Counted from the stretch's first letter, positions 44,721-54,210 are shown. The stretch: 64,000 bases of DNA from Fidelibacterota bacterium (GCA_947475895.1 CANJMF010000016.1:1-64000), one strand, 5' to 3'. Notes: a model not told the origin generated them from the sequence alone. Numbers and translations: made by a program.

Positions 44721-44856
44721 GGGCGCGTAATCCAGGGGTAGAGGAGTCCCTCCAGCGCATGGCAGCGATGCCCAGGAGCGGATTCTATGGGTTATGGGAG
44801 TTCCGGTGTTGAGTACGTTTCAGCGCATGAAGTCTTAACTACGGTGAGGGCCGACC

Positions 44857-46239
44857 ATGCGATTTTTGCAAAACATTTTCTGTATTTCGGCCGCTGCATT
44901 CGCGGCGGCGATGAGCATGCAAGCGCACGCAGCAAGTCCAAAGGAAGACTTCGTTCGCGCGCCAATGCCTGCTGGTTTCCAGGTCGTCGTTTCCGAACTT
45001 GATGGTCCCGTGTTTGCGAATGAGCAGGGGCGGACGCTTTACATGTGGCCCAAGCGCCAGTTGCGAAACGGCGACGCGGGCGAAGTTCAAGGTAAGCCGA
45101 CATGTGGCAAAGAGCCGTATCGTGAGAACACCGGTTTCTTGAGTCCCTATCCCGGCGGGCTCGAACTTCCGGATGTGGATCATAGACCGGCTTGTACGGA
45201 TCTTTGGCCGCCAGCTCTGGCTTCCGCCGACGCGAAACCGATCGGCAAGTGGACGGTCGTCGATCGTCTCGATGGGCGTAAGCAGTGGGCTTACAAGGGC
45301 TGGGCGATGTACATGTCCGCCTTGGACAAGCGGCCGGGCGATGTGTTGGGCGGATCCAATTTCGCAGGTCAGGGTGAAGGCGGCGCAGCGCGGTATCCCG
45401 TCGGTCCCGAAGCAAATGTCCCCGGCCAATTTGATGTCCATACGACTATGTCGGGACGGTTGATTACTTTGCGCGATGGATGGTCCATCTACACCTACGA
45501 TGGCGACAGCCGTAATAAATCGAATTGTAAAGAAGCGTGCCTGGATCAATGGTCGCCCGTACTGGCCGCATTGTCGGCCGTACCGGTTGGTGAGTGGACG
45601 ACCTTCGAGCGAGCGCCAGGCGTGATGCAATGGGCGTTTCGTGGCCGTCCTATTTATCGTCACCCAACTGATTCAAAGACCGGATCTCTTGACGGCAGCG
45701 ACACCGCGCGCTGGCACAACGTTTATACGCAAACGTCACCCGAACCTCCGCGAGGCTTCGCTTTAAAACGGACGATTGTTGGAATGGTCCTCGGAGATGC
45801 CAACGGCATGACCGTCTATCGCTATATCTGCAGCGACGACGCTGTAGATCAGCAGGCGTGCGACAACCCTGAATCTCCGCAACTGTATCGCTTTGCAGTG
45901 TGCGGTGGCGGTGATCCGGATCGCTGTGCCAAGTACTTCCCCTATGTTCTTGCGCCCGTCGGCGCCAAGAGCGGAAACCAGACGTGGGGAACGATGTATA
46001 TCGATCCCAAGACCGGAAAACGGACGGTCGCCAATGCGCCCGGAGCCCTCAATGTTTGGACCCTACGGGATCGGCCCATCTACACCTTTGCCGGATACAA
46101 AGGTTATGGCGATCGCAAGCCTACCGACATCAATGCGCACGGTTGGGGCGAGGTGAACGGCGGGCGCAACGGTTATGCGGCGATTGTGTATCGCGACGTA
46201 TTCGAATCTCGCGACGGCGATCGTGGCGGACGTCAGTGA
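44857..46239 (+). CDS. A3: exported Yx(FWY)xxD-repeat protein
   Basis: A 460-residue protein with a signal peptide (ending QAHAA) and three repeats very similar to A1 and A4. Repeat 1 has GPVFANEQGRTLYMWPKRQ, LWPPALASADAKPIGKW and QWAYKGWAMY. Repeat 2 has SIYTYDGDSRNKSNCKEACLDQW, which is the canonical motif, and repeat 3 has MTVYRYICSDD and ALNVWTLRDRPIYTF. Many Cys occur in pairs, which fits disulfides in the periplasm. GTGAGGG precedes the ATG. It is the first gene of cassette 3, the only cassette complete within the window in the order A-B-C-D. Confidence 0.82.
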   Translation: MRFLQNIFCISAAAFAAAMSMQAHAASPKEDFVRAPMPAGFQVVVSELDGPVFANEQGRTLYMWPKRQLRNGDAGEVQGKPTCGKEPYRENTGFLSPYPGGLELPDVDHRPACTDLWPPALASADAKPIGKWTVVDRLDGRKQWAYKGWAMYMSALDKRPGDVLGGSNFAGQGEGGAARYPVGPEANVPGQFDVHTTMSGRLITLRDGWSIYTYDGDSRNKSNCKEACLDQWSPVLAALSAVPVGEWTTFERAPGVMQWAFRGRPIYRHPTDSKTGSLDGSDTARWHNVYTQTSPEPPRGFALKRTIVGMVLGDANGMTVYRYICSDDAVDQQACDNPESPQLYRFAVCGGGDPDRCAKYFPYVLAPVGAKSGNQTWGTMYIDPKTGKRTVANAPGALNVWTLRDRPIYTFAGYKGYGDRKPTDINAHGWGEVNGGRNGYAAIVYRDVFESRDGDRGGRQ

Positions 46240-46268
46240 CGCCCTCAGGCATTTTTTAGGAGAGACGC

Positions 46269-47444
46269 GTGAAAACACAACAGTCGACGTTGCGGAGAAT
46301 GTGGCTCGGTAAAGCGGCCATCGCCGGATTTGCTGTTGCTGCCTTAGGTGCTGGCAGTGCTGCTGGCGGTGCAGATGACACCGCGCCGCCAACCCGGTCC
46401 ATCGCGTACGTTTTGACAACAATCAACTGGCCTATTTATCAGGCGAAAGACGCGAGCGGAAAGGAAACAAAAGAAGAATGCCCGAATGGCATCAATGACG
46501 GCGCCCGCGAGCAATTCTCAGCATCGTTTCCGCAAAAAGACGGCAAGAAATGGACAATAGCGGAAACGACCGTCATGCGCGAAGCCGAGATCTGGTGGCC
46601 GACGGTCGAGGCGGACAAATTTCCATTTCGCGAAGTTGGTGGAAAAGTTGCCATCGGCCTCAATCTTGATGGCAAGGTGAAGCCGTCCGATTTCACATCA
46701 CCAGACGGCAAGATCACCGGCATCGACAATCAGTTTTATCGCGCCGTCGGCTGCATCCTCAGTTATCGCGACGGTTCGTCGCAGAACCTTTTCGAAAACG
46801 AGCATTTCGAAGGTAAGCAATTTAATCGCATTCTCTTCGAATTAACGGACGTCGATAGCCTGTTGAATGACGACGACGTAACGATGACGACATACCGCGG
46901 CCTCGACCCATTGGTGCGAGACGCTAAGGGGGAATTCCAGGCAGATACGACGCAGCGCATCGACACGCAGTGGGGCCAGGATTTCATTCATAAATCTAAG
47001 GCTAAGATCGTGAACGGCGTGCTGACCACAACCGAACCGTCAGATTTCGTCTGGGCGAACGAGTTCGTACATCAAGAAGCGTCGCTCGATTGGATGCGTG
47101 ACGCGCACTTCGAGCTGAAGCTGACTCCAGATACGGCGGAAGGCATGCTCGGAGGCTATATCGATATAGAGACCAACTACCGCAGTCTCAATCGGCGGTA
47201 TGGCACGCATCAAATCAGCTACGGCAAGACCGCAGCGGCATCCCTATATAAAGCATTGCGTCGTCTGGCTGATGCTCACCCGGATTCGGAGACGGGAGCG
47301 AACACAGCTATCTCGGCGGCCTTGCGCATAACGGCCGTGCAGGTGCGCCTGACGCATCCCAAGGAGAAGGTCGCGGAAATGGAAATTGACAAGCCCGCCC
47401 GGTTTGCTGCGCGCGGCGAAGATACGAAGATTCAGACCCGATAG
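46269..47444 (+). CDS. B3: secreted protein of the unnamed B family
   Basis: This 391-residue protein has a signal segment (about residues 10-33) and all B-family blocks: RSIAYVLTT, KEECPNG, GLNLDGKVKPSDFTSPDG, GIDNQFYRAVGC, ELTDVDSLLNDDDVTMTTYRG, KIVNGVLTT, DAHFELKLTPDTAEGMLGGYIDIET and DSETGANTAISAAL. It is clearly the nearest relative of B1. The GTG start at 46269 has AGGAGAG ahead. It stands 29 bases behind A3 and 54 bases before C3. Function unknown; a metal-binding or surface role is only a guess. Confidence 0.8.
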   Translation: MKTQQSTLRRMWLGKAAIAGFAVAALGAGSAAGGADDTAPPTRSIAYVLTTINWPIYQAKDASGKETKEECPNGINDGAREQFSASFPQKDGKKWTIAETTVMREAEIWWPTVEADKFPFREVGGKVAIGLNLDGKVKPSDFTSPDGKITGIDNQFYRAVGCILSYRDGSSQNLFENEHFEGKQFNRILFELTDVDSLLNDDDVTMTTYRGLDPLVRDAKGEFQADTTQRIDTQWGQDFIHKSKAKIVNGVLTTTEPSDFVWANEFVHQEASLDWMRDAHFELKLTPDTAEGMLGGYIDIETNYRSLNRRYGTHQISYGKTAAASLYKALRRLADAHPDSETGANTAISAALRITAVQVRLTHPKEKVAEMEIDKPARFAARGEDTKIQTR

Positions 47445-47498
47445 ATTGAAGATTCTACCCACCGTGTGGGTAGGCGATTGACGAAGAAGGAGGACCCA

Positions 47499-49250
47499 TT
47501 GCGTTTGTTTAGAAAATTGTTGCGTCCGAGATCGACGAAACGGAAGCACACTTTGTTTACTTTTTCGGCAACACTGCTCGCGGCGACGATGCTCGCGGGC
47601 GCCGCCTCCGGAATACCCAATCTCAGTTTTGCAGCGGAAACCCATAGTGTTTCCGCTGACGCAAGTATCGGCATGCCGAAGCATTTGCGGCTGCTGACGA
47701 CGCAGCAATACATCAACACGATCCAATATTTCTTTGGCCCCGACATCAAGACCGACGTCAAATTTGCGCCGCTTACACGAACGGACGGCGTGCTGATGGC
47801 GGGAACCTCCGTGGCCGGTGTCAGCGACGCGCAAATCGAGACCTACCAAAAAGTCGCCAACATCGTTTCCAACCAGGTCGTCGATCCCAGGCGCAGGGAT
47901 ACGCTTTTTCCTTGCAAGCCGGCATCGGAAACCGCCGCAGATAACGAATGCGCGGGTAAGTTTTTAAATCGAGTCATCGACTATCTTTATTTTGTTCCGC
48001 CACCGAAAGAGCATGTTGAAAAACTGGTCGCTGAGGCTGGAGCGGCAGCCAACCGCCTCCATGATTTCTACGCCGGCGTCCAAGTTATTCTGGAAAGTGT
48101 GCTCCTGAGTCCGAGCGTGCTCCTGGTTGCCGAAAAAGAAGAGCCGGATCCAAAGCGTCCCGGACATATGCGCCTAGACGCATATTCACAGGCATCACGG
48201 TTAAGCCTGTTTTTGTGGAACGCTGCGCCGGATCCAATGCTGCGCGCGGCTGCAATCCGCGGCGATCTATTTAGCGAAAAGAGCCGTACACGTATCGTCG
48301 ATGCTATGTTGAAGAGCCCGCGACTAGAAATCGGCGTGCGCGCTTTTTTCGACGATATGTTCGGTTTGGAGGAGATGGAGGCGCTCAGCAAAGACGCTAC
48401 GATATATCCATTCTTTTTGGGTGGGGTCGCGGCCGACGCGCGGGAACAAACGCTGCGAACTGTCGTCGATCAATTGCTGACAAAAAACAAGGACTACCGG
48501 GATGTCTATACGTCGCGTGAGACATTCATTTCACCCGCGCTTGGTGTTCTCTATGGCGTGCAGACGGCACCGGGTTGGCTGCCGTATGAATTTCCGCACG
48601 ACGCTCACCGCGCTGGAATTCTGACTCAAGTGAGTTTCCTGGCGCTGAACTCCCATGCGACACGAAGCTCTGCAACGTTACGAGGCAAGGCGTTGCGCGA
48701 ATTGATTCTCTGCCAGAAGGTTCCGCCGCCGCCGGCCAACGTTGATTTTTCGGCAATTGAAAACCCAGATCCAAAACTTAAGACGGCGCGGCAACGGCTC
48801 GACGTTCATCGCCAGAATCCCGTTTGCGCCGGTTGCCACAAAATCACCGACCCCATGGGCTTGGCGCTTGAGAATTTCGACGGCGCTGGTCGATATCGGT
48901 TAGTTGAGAAGGGCGCGACGATCGATCCCAGCGGCAGCCTTGACGGAAAAATCTTCACCGATGTGGATGGTTTGGGGCAGGCAGTTCACGACAGTCCGGC
49001 GCTGCCCACATGCCTAGTGAGGCGTGCTTTCAGCTATGCGACAGCGGGCGTTTTGCCTGTGTCGTCCGAGCCTGTCCTGGCTCAACTGAATAAAAAGTTC
49101 GCGGCCGATAGCTATCGTCTGCGGCCACTACTGAAGGCGATTACCCTGAGTGATGCCTTCTCGGCGGTCAGCGAAACCGGTCCGAAGCCGGTGTCACCGG
49201 AGAAAGCAGCCAGCATTTTGACGCCTAACAAAGTCGCTTCAAATCCATGA
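47499..49250 (+). CDS. C3: exported DUF1592/DUF1588-type heme protein
   Basis: The 583-residue product starts at TTG 47499, behind AAGGAGGA, and has a basic N-terminus with a signal segment ending SFAAE. Blocks: LRLLTTQQYINTIQYFFG (DUF1587-like), ASRLSLFLWNAAPDPMLR (DUF1592), RAGILTQVSFLALNSHATRS to NPVCAGCHKITDPMG (DUF1588, heme site near residue 443) and the DUF1585 tail. A proline-rich C-terminal extension of about 25 residues follows. In the DUF1595-like part it has DYLYFVPPPKEHVEKL where C2 and C4 have GRLLFRR or GSLLFRR, so this domain is more divergent. D3 starts 19 bases later. Confidence 0.85.
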   Translation: MRLFRKLLRPRSTKRKHTLFTFSATLLAATMLAGAASGIPNLSFAAETHSVSADASIGMPKHLRLLTTQQYINTIQYFFGPDIKTDVKFAPLTRTDGVLMAGTSVAGVSDAQIETYQKVANIVSNQVVDPRRRDTLFPCKPASETAADNECAGKFLNRVIDYLYFVPPPKEHVEKLVAEAGAAANRLHDFYAGVQVILESVLLSPSVLLVAEKEEPDPKRPGHMRLDAYSQASRLSLFLWNAAPDPMLRAAAIRGDLFSEKSRTRIVDAMLKSPRLEIGVRAFFDDMFGLEEMEALSKDATIYPFFLGGVAADAREQTLRTVVDQLLTKNKDYRDVYTSRETFISPALGVLYGVQTAPGWLPYEFPHDAHRAGILTQVSFLALNSHATRSSATLRGKALRELILCQKVPPPPANVDFSAIENPDPKLKTARQRLDVHRQNPVCAGCHKITDPMGLALENFDGAGRYRLVEKGATIDPSGSLDGKIFTDVDGLGQAVHDSPALPTCLVRRAFSYATAGVLPVSSEPVLAQLNKKFAADSYRLRPLLKAITLSDAFSAVSETGPKPVSPEKAASILTPNKVASNP

Positions 49251-49269
49251 TCGAAGGAATGGAAAAATC

Positions 49270-50607
49270 ATGAACGGTTTCTCTCGCCGCCGCGTACTCC
49301 GCGGCATGTTAGATGGCGGTGCGATCACGGTCGGATTGCCTCTCCTGAATTCCTTCCTAAACGGAAATGGCACAGCGTTCGCTAATGGGGCACCGCTGCC
49401 GGTGCGCTTTGGCCTTTGGAGTTGGGGTCTCGGAATGAGCCGCTCAGCCTTCGTGCCGAAGAAAACGGGCAAAGACTTCGAGTTTCCGGAGGAAATCGAA
49501 TCTCTCGCTCCCTTACGCGATCACATCAACGTCCTCACGAATTTCACGGCGTTTCGCGATAGCGAACCGCTGAAAGGTCACATTACGGGGTGGATTATTT
49601 CGCGCACGGGGGCTCCCCCAAATGGCAACAATCTCACCGGCGAAACCTACGATATTACGATTGCCAATCAGATTAGCCGTACGCGACGCTTTAAAACCTT
49701 AACAGCCAATGCGGCCGCGAGTGCGCGGGTGTCGTTCTCCTATGAAGACGCAAACACCCCTAATCCGGCCGAATATTCGCCCCTTCAGTTTTATGCGCGT
49801 TTGTTCGGGCCCGAATTTAACGATCCAAACGCGCAGGATTTTAAACCGAGCCCGCGCGCGATGTCGCGTAAGAGTGCGCTCTCTGCAGTCATGGAAGAGA
49901 TGGAGTGGATCAATAAGCGCGTAGGCGCCGAAGACCGCGCGCGCCTCGATCAATACTTCACGGGTTTGCGTCACCTCGAAAAACAGTTCGATCAGCAGCT
50001 GACAAAGCCCGAGCCCATTGCCGCCTGTCATCCTCCGGTGTCGCCAAAAGATTCCGAGATGAAATTGGGCAACGAATCTCCGCTTGTCGCCCAGCGTAAT
50101 AAGATGATGACCGATCTGCTCGCGATGGCCGTCGCATGCGATCAAACGCGCGTCATTAATATGGCTTACGCCGATATGCTCTCAAATACGATCAAACCGG
50201 GATACGAAAAACCCCATCATACGACCACGCACGAAGAGCCGATTGACGAAAAGCTCGGATACCAACCGAATTGTTCTTGGTTTACGCGCCGTTGCATGGA
50301 AGGCTTCGCCTATTTCGTACAGGCGTTCGCGAATATCAAAGAGGGCGACGGCACCTTGCTGGACAACATGCTCATCGTGGCCGATACCGACCATGGTGAC
50401 GCGCGCATTCATTCCTTGGAAGATATGCCGGTCCTTACCGCAGGGCGCGCTGGCGGCAAATTTAAGACCGGCCTGCATGTGGATATGAAGGCCGCGCCTC
50501 TCTCACGTATTGCGTATACCGCATTGCGCACGATGGGCGTCGATGTTCAGAAATTCGGCGAGAAAAGTAATCAGACATCGGATGTGATCAGCGAGATTCT
50601 GGTCTAA
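49270..50607 (+). CDS. D3: Tat-exported DUF1552 protein
   Basis: This 445-residue protein has a twin-arginine signal (FSRRRVLRGMLDGGAITVGLP) and the D-family blocks FLNGNGTAFANG, PLPVRFGLWSWGLGM, HHTTTHEEPID near residue 318 and ADTDHGDARIHSLEDMPVLTAGRAGG. The Asp-His pair and THEE motif are kept. Reaction unknown. It ends cassette 3; a strong terminator follows and the LysR2 gene comes from the other side. Confidence 0.87.
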   Translation: MNGFSRRRVLRGMLDGGAITVGLPLLNSFLNGNGTAFANGAPLPVRFGLWSWGLGMSRSAFVPKKTGKDFEFPEEIESLAPLRDHINVLTNFTAFRDSEPLKGHITGWIISRTGAPPNGNNLTGETYDITIANQISRTRRFKTLTANAAASARVSFSYEDANTPNPAEYSPLQFYARLFGPEFNDPNAQDFKPSPRAMSRKSALSAVMEEMEWINKRVGAEDRARLDQYFTGLRHLEKQFDQQLTKPEPIAACHPPVSPKDSEMKLGNESPLVAQRNKMMTDLLAMAVACDQTRVINMAYADMLSNTIKPGYEKPHHTTTHEEPIDEKLGYQPNCSWFTRRCMEGFAYFVQAFANIKEGDGTLLDNMLIVADTDHGDARIHSLEDMPVLTAGRAGGKFKTGLHVDMKAAPLSRIAYTALRTMGVDVQKFGEKSNQTSDVISEILV

Positions 50608-50626
50608 GTAAAAAGCCGACACGTAC

Positions 50627-50664
50627 AGCCCAGTCTCGAAAAGAGACTGGGCTTAATGTTTTTT
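50627..50664. terminator. terminator between cassette 3 and LysR2
   Basis: A perfect 11-base stem AGCCCAGTCTC/GAGACTGGGCT with loop GAAAA, then TAATGTTTTTT. It can serve both converging genes. Confidence 0.9.
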
Positions 50665-50678
50665 CGGGATAGCGAGGG

Positions 50679-51596
50679 CTAGGTTTTGATTTGACCCAGT
50701 AGCCAGTCGCGGAACGCTACTAAAGGCGGGTAGTCGGCGCGATCGCGCGGATACGCCAAGAAGTACGCTTTATCGTCGATGACGGAGCTGCCAAATAACT
50801 CTACGAGATCGCCGTTCTTGACTTCGTCCTTTACGAGCACCTTCGGCACGAGCGCTACCCCCAAATTAGCGATCGATGCTTGGATTATCATGGCGAACTG
50901 CTCGAACACCAACGTGGGTGTTGATTCGAGGCTATCGAGCTGACGGGAGCGAAACCAGTTCGCCCAAGCATCAAGCCGCGTGGTCTGTGCAAGCAAAGTC
51001 GTGCGCACGAGATCATCGGGCTTCTTGATCTTCTCCTGCTGTATAAGCTTGGGTGATGCGACGGGAACAATTTCCTCGCCAAGCAGGCGATGTAAAACGA
51101 CGCCCGGCCATTCGTCGTCGCCGAAGTGAATAGCGGCGTCGAGCTGATCGCGCTGAAAATCGACCTGGTGAATGTGGCTTGAGAAATTCACCGTAATGCC
51201 ACGATGTTGGGAAAAGAAATCGTGCAAGCGCGGGATCAGCCACTTTGTGCCAAACGTCGGAAGCATGCCCAGCCGCAGGATTCCGCCGGCCGTGCGAAAC
51301 GAGATTGCCTGCGCTGTCACCCCAGCAAAGCGATCCAGCGTTTGGCGGATTTCATCGGCGTAGTAGGAGCCAGCTTGTGTAAGAACGATGCGTTGGCGGA
51401 TGCGCTCGAACAACATGATTCCGAGCTGCTCCTCCAGTAGCTTGATTTGGCGGCTGATGGCGCCTTGCGTAAGGTGCAGTTCCTCGGCGGCCCTCGTCGT
51501 GTTGCCGAGCCTCGCCGCCGCCTCAAACGCCATCAATGCGCTCAGTGACGGCATTAGGCGACGACGGTAGCGGAATGTGGCAGGCACGCTGGACAT
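50679..51596 (-). CDS. LysR2: LysR-type regulator, GcvA/GcdR-like
   Basis: A 305-residue regulator, paralogous to LysR1, with the winged helix LSALMAFEAAARLGNTTRAAEELHLTQGAISRQIKLLEEQLG and an effector-binding domain ending PPLVAFRDWLLGQIKT. The ATG at 51596 has GAGG shortly ahead; 51608 is a possible alternative. It is divergent from the CoA-transferase/glutaryl-CoA dehydrogenase operon, the usual place of GcdR, so control of glutarate breakdown is likely. A copy of the shared motif lies between the two genes. Confidence 0.92.
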   Translation of the reverse strand: MSSVPATFRYRRRLMPSLSALMAFEAAARLGNTTRAAEELHLTQGAISRQIKLLEEQLGIMLFERIRQRIVLTQAGSYYADEIRQTLDRFAGVTAQAISFRTAGGILRLGMLPTFGTKWLIPRLHDFFSQHRGITVNFSSHIHQVDFQRDQLDAAIHFGDDEWPGVVLHRLLGEEIVPVASPKLIQQEKIKKPDDLVRTTLLAQTTRLDAWANWFRSRQLDSLESTPTLVFEQFAMIIQASIANLGVALVPKVLVKDEVKNGDLVELFGSSVIDDKAYFLAYPRDRADYPPLVAFRDWLLGQIKT

Positions 51597-51644
51597 GAGG
51601 AGCCTCATTTCAGACAGACATCATTACCCGAGGTAACAAACTGC

Positions 51645-51674
51645 CTCAACTAAAATGGTTTGCCGTAAGTTGCC
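51645..51674 (+). promoter_or_regulatory. candidate LysR-type operator between LysR2 and the gcd operon
   Basis: CTCAACTAAAATGGTTTGC followed by CGTAAGTTGCC. It shares the AAAAT(T)GGTTTGC core and downstream GTTGC with 38591-38622 and nearly all of 38148-38170. It sits about 50 bases from the LysR2 start and from the CoA-transferase start, as expected for a divergent LysR operator. Confidence 0.55.
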
Positions 51675-51720
51675 TTCCAATGATACTGCCGATTTATGCT
51701 TTTAGCATTCGAGGAAGTTC

Positions 51721-52917
51721 ATGAGACCGCTTCATCATCTTCGGGTGATTGATCTTTCGCGCATTCTGGCCGGGCCGTGGTGCAGCCAAATTCTCGCCGA
51801 TTTGGGCGCGGACGTCGTGAAGGTCGAGCGCGCGGGGGCGGGCGATGATACGCGCGGCTGGGGGCCGCCGTTCGTTAAAGGCAAAGACGGCGAATCTCTC
51901 GACGCCACCTATTTTCATGCCGCCAATCGCGGCAAACGATCGATCGCGTTGGACTTCGAGAACCCGGATGACTTGGTGACTGTTCGAGAACTCATCGCCA
52001 GCGCCGACATCGTAATTGAGAACTTCAAGGTAGGCGGCTTAAAGAAGTATGGTTTGGACTACGCCAGTGTCTGCCGAACGAATCCGCGTTTGATTTACTG
52101 TTCCATTACTGGCTTCGGTCAAACCGGTCCCTACGCCAGCCGCCCCGGCTATGACGCCATGATTCAGGCGATCTCTGGATTGATGCACGTCACGGGGTCT
52201 CCGGAAGGCGAGCCAACAAAAGTCGGGGTGCCGCTCACCGACATCATGACGGGCGTATATGCGTCCACCGGCATCCTTGCCGCCATTATTCAGCGCACGA
52301 GCACGGGGCTCGGAGCCTATATCGATATGAGCCTCCTTGATACGCAAGTGGGCGTGCTTGCGAACCAGGCGCTTTCCCACTTGATCGCAGGCATTGAGCC
52401 ACAGCGGTTGGGCAATGCCCATCCGAATTTGGTGCCCTATCAGGTATTTCCGACCGCCGACGGTGAAATGATGATTGCCGTTGGAAACGACGAACAATTT
52501 CGGCGTTTGTGCAAAGTTTTTGGGGTGCCCGAAATCGCGACCGATGCAGATTTTGCGCGCAACGCCGATCGTGTGCGCAATCGAGATCGGTTAATCTCGC
52601 TCCTGTCCGCATTCACGCGCCAACGTACCAAAACGGAGCTGCAATCCGAAATCGAAGCAGCTGGAGTTCCCGCCGGTCCCATCAACAAGATCTCCGAAGT
52701 GTTCAAAGATGCGCAGGTCCAATCGCGCGGCATGCAAGTGCGCGTGGCCTACCCACACGGACAAGAAGGAGAGTTGCCGATCGTACGAACGCCTTTACTG
52801 TTCAACGGCGAACCTTGTATCGCCGATCGGCCTGCTCCCAAACTTGGAGAACATACCGACGAAGTTTTACAAGAGCTTCGGGATCGCTCACGTATGCCGC
52901 TAAAGGAATCAATGTAA
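51721..52917 (+). CDS. CaiB/BaiF-type CoA-transferase, probably glutarate CoA-transferase
   Basis: The 398-residue class III CoA-transferase has [28 protein letters not shown], the catalytic Asp in [17 protein letters not shown], and a C-terminal [14 protein letters not shown] block. It moves CoA from a donor such as succinyl-CoA to a dicarboxylic acid. Its stop shares one base with the glutaryl-CoA dehydrogenase start (TAATG), and both are divergent from a GcvA-type LysR gene; glutarate is therefore the most likely substrate. Sequence alone cannot rule out other dicarboxylates. Confidence 0.9.
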   Translation: MRPLHHLRVIDLSRILAGPWCSQILADLGADVVKVERAGAGDDTRGWGPPFVKGKDGESLDATYFHAANRGKRSIALDFENPDDLVTVRELIASADIVIENFKVGGLKKYGLDYASVCRTNPRLIYCSITGFGQTGPYASRPGYDAMIQAISGLMHVTGSPEGEPTKVGVPLTDIMTGVYASTGILAAIIQRTSTGLGAYIDMSLLDTQVGVLANQALSHLIAGIEPQRLGNAHPNLVPYQVFPTADGEMMIAVGNDEQFRRLCKVFGVPEIATDADFARNADRVRNRDRLISLLSAFTRQRTKTELQSEIEAAGVPAGPINKISEVFKDAQVQSRGMQVRVAYPHGQEGELPIVRTPLLFNGEPCIADRPAPKLGEHTDEVLQELRDRSRMPLKESM

Positions 52918-54134
52918 TGAGTAAGCCGTCGTTAAAGCCTAAAGATAACCCAGGATTGGCGCCGTTCGCCTGGGACGACGCACTTTTACTTGATGACCAA
53001 CTGCAAGATGATGAACGTATGATTCGCGACGCGGCGCGTGCCTATGCTCAGGATAAACTGCAGCCGCGCGTTATTCAGGCTTTTCGTGAAGAGAAAACTG
53101 ATCCCGCCATCTTTCGCGAGATGGGCGCCCAAGGGCTCCTAGGCGTCACACTGCCAGAAGAATACGGCGGCGCAGGCGTTAACTATGTGTCTTACGGTTT
53201 GGTGGCGCGCGAGGTCGAGCGCGTGGATTCAGGCTTCCGCTCAATGATGAGCGTCCAGTCGTCGCTGGTGATCTATCCGATTTATGCTTACGGCACGGAA
53301 GAACAACGCAAGAAGTATCTGCCAAAATTGTGCTCGGGCGAATTCATTGGATGTTTTGGTTTGACCGAACCGAATGCCGGTTCGGATCCTGGAGGGATGA
53401 CCACCACCGCCAAAAAGACTGCCACCGGCTACGTCCTCTCCGGTGCCAAGATGTGGATTTCTAATAGTCCCATCGCCGATGTGTTTGTTGTGTGGGCGAA
53501 ATCTCAGGCTCACAAGGGCGCGATCCGCGGCTTCATCCTGGAAAAAGGCATGAAGGGGTTATCTGCGCCCAAGATCGAGGGAAAGTTTTCGTTGCGTGCA
53601 TCGATCACCGGCGAAATTGTCATGGACGATGTGGCGGTCGGCGAGGATGCATTGCTGCCGCACGTCGAAGGTCTGAAGGGACCATTCGGTTGCTTGAATC
53701 GCGCGCGCTATGGAATTGCTTGGGGCGTCATGGGCGCGGCGGAGTTCTGCTGGCATGCCGCGCGCCAATATGGCCTCGACCGCAAACAGTTCGGTCGCCC
53801 ATTAGCCAATACGCAGCTCTATCAGAAGAAGCTCGCGGACATGCAGACGGAGATCACGCTTGGTCTTCAGGCGTGTTTAAGAGTGGGGCGCCTCATGGAT
53901 GACGCCAAAGCTGCGCCTGAAATGATTAGCCTCATCAAGCGTAATAACTGCGGTAAGTCACTCGACATCGCACGCATGGCGCGCGATATGCACGGCGGCA
54001 ACGGCATCAGCGAAGAATTCCAAGTGATCCGCCATATGCTGAATCTCGAGACCGTGAACACGTACGAAGGCGCGCACGATGTGCACGCGCTTATCCTCGG
54101 TCGGGCGCAGACCGGGTTGCAGGCGTTCTTTTAG
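52917..54134 (+). CDS. gcdH: glutaryl-CoA dehydrogenase
   Basis: This 405-residue acyl-CoA dehydrogenase has the glutaryl-CoA dehydrogenase features: [22 protein letters not shown] at the start, [38 protein letters not shown]-like FAD-binding blocks and the catalytic Glu in [19 protein letters not shown]. It oxidises and decarboxylates glutaryl-CoA to crotonyl-CoA using FAD and electron-transferring flavoprotein. Crotonyl-CoA could go on through the FadB-like enzyme at 35120. A terminator follows. Confidence 0.95.
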   Translation: MSKPSLKPKDNPGLAPFAWDDALLLDDQLQDDERMIRDAARAYAQDKLQPRVIQAFREEKTDPAIFREMGAQGLLGVTLPEEYGGAGVNYVSYGLVAREVERVDSGFRSMMSVQSSLVIYPIYAYGTEEQRKKYLPKLCSGEFIGCFGLTEPNAGSDPGGMTTTAKKTATGYVLSGAKMWISNSPIADVFVVWAKSQAHKGAIRGFILEKGMKGLSAPKIEGKFSLRASITGEIVMDDVAVGEDALLPHVEGLKGPFGCLNRARYGIAWGVMGAAEFCWHAARQYGLDRKQFGRPLANTQLYQKKLADMQTEITLGLQACLRVGRLMDDAKAAPEMISLIKRNNCGKSLDIARMARDMHGGNGISEEFQVIRHMLNLETVNTYEGAHDVHALILGRAQTGLQAFF

Positions 54135-54172
54135 AACAGCCTTCAGCGAGCTGTGTTCGCGATCTAAATACG

Positions 54173-54210
54173 AATGAGGGCGCGCACAATGTGCGCGCCC
54201 TCATTTTATT
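54173..54210. terminator. bidirectional terminator between gcdH and the permease
   Basis: A near-perfect 16-base stem AATGAGGGCGCGCACA/TGTGCGCGCCCTCATT, then TTATTTT. The A-rich opposite side suits the converging permease gene. Confidence 0.92.

Noticed and set aside
44806-44830. The stretch before A3 encodes SGVEYVS, the same seven residues as the mature start of SoxA (15080s), with about 20 similar bases.
   Set aside because: The match does not extend on either side and A3 has a good start after it; chance cannot be excluded.
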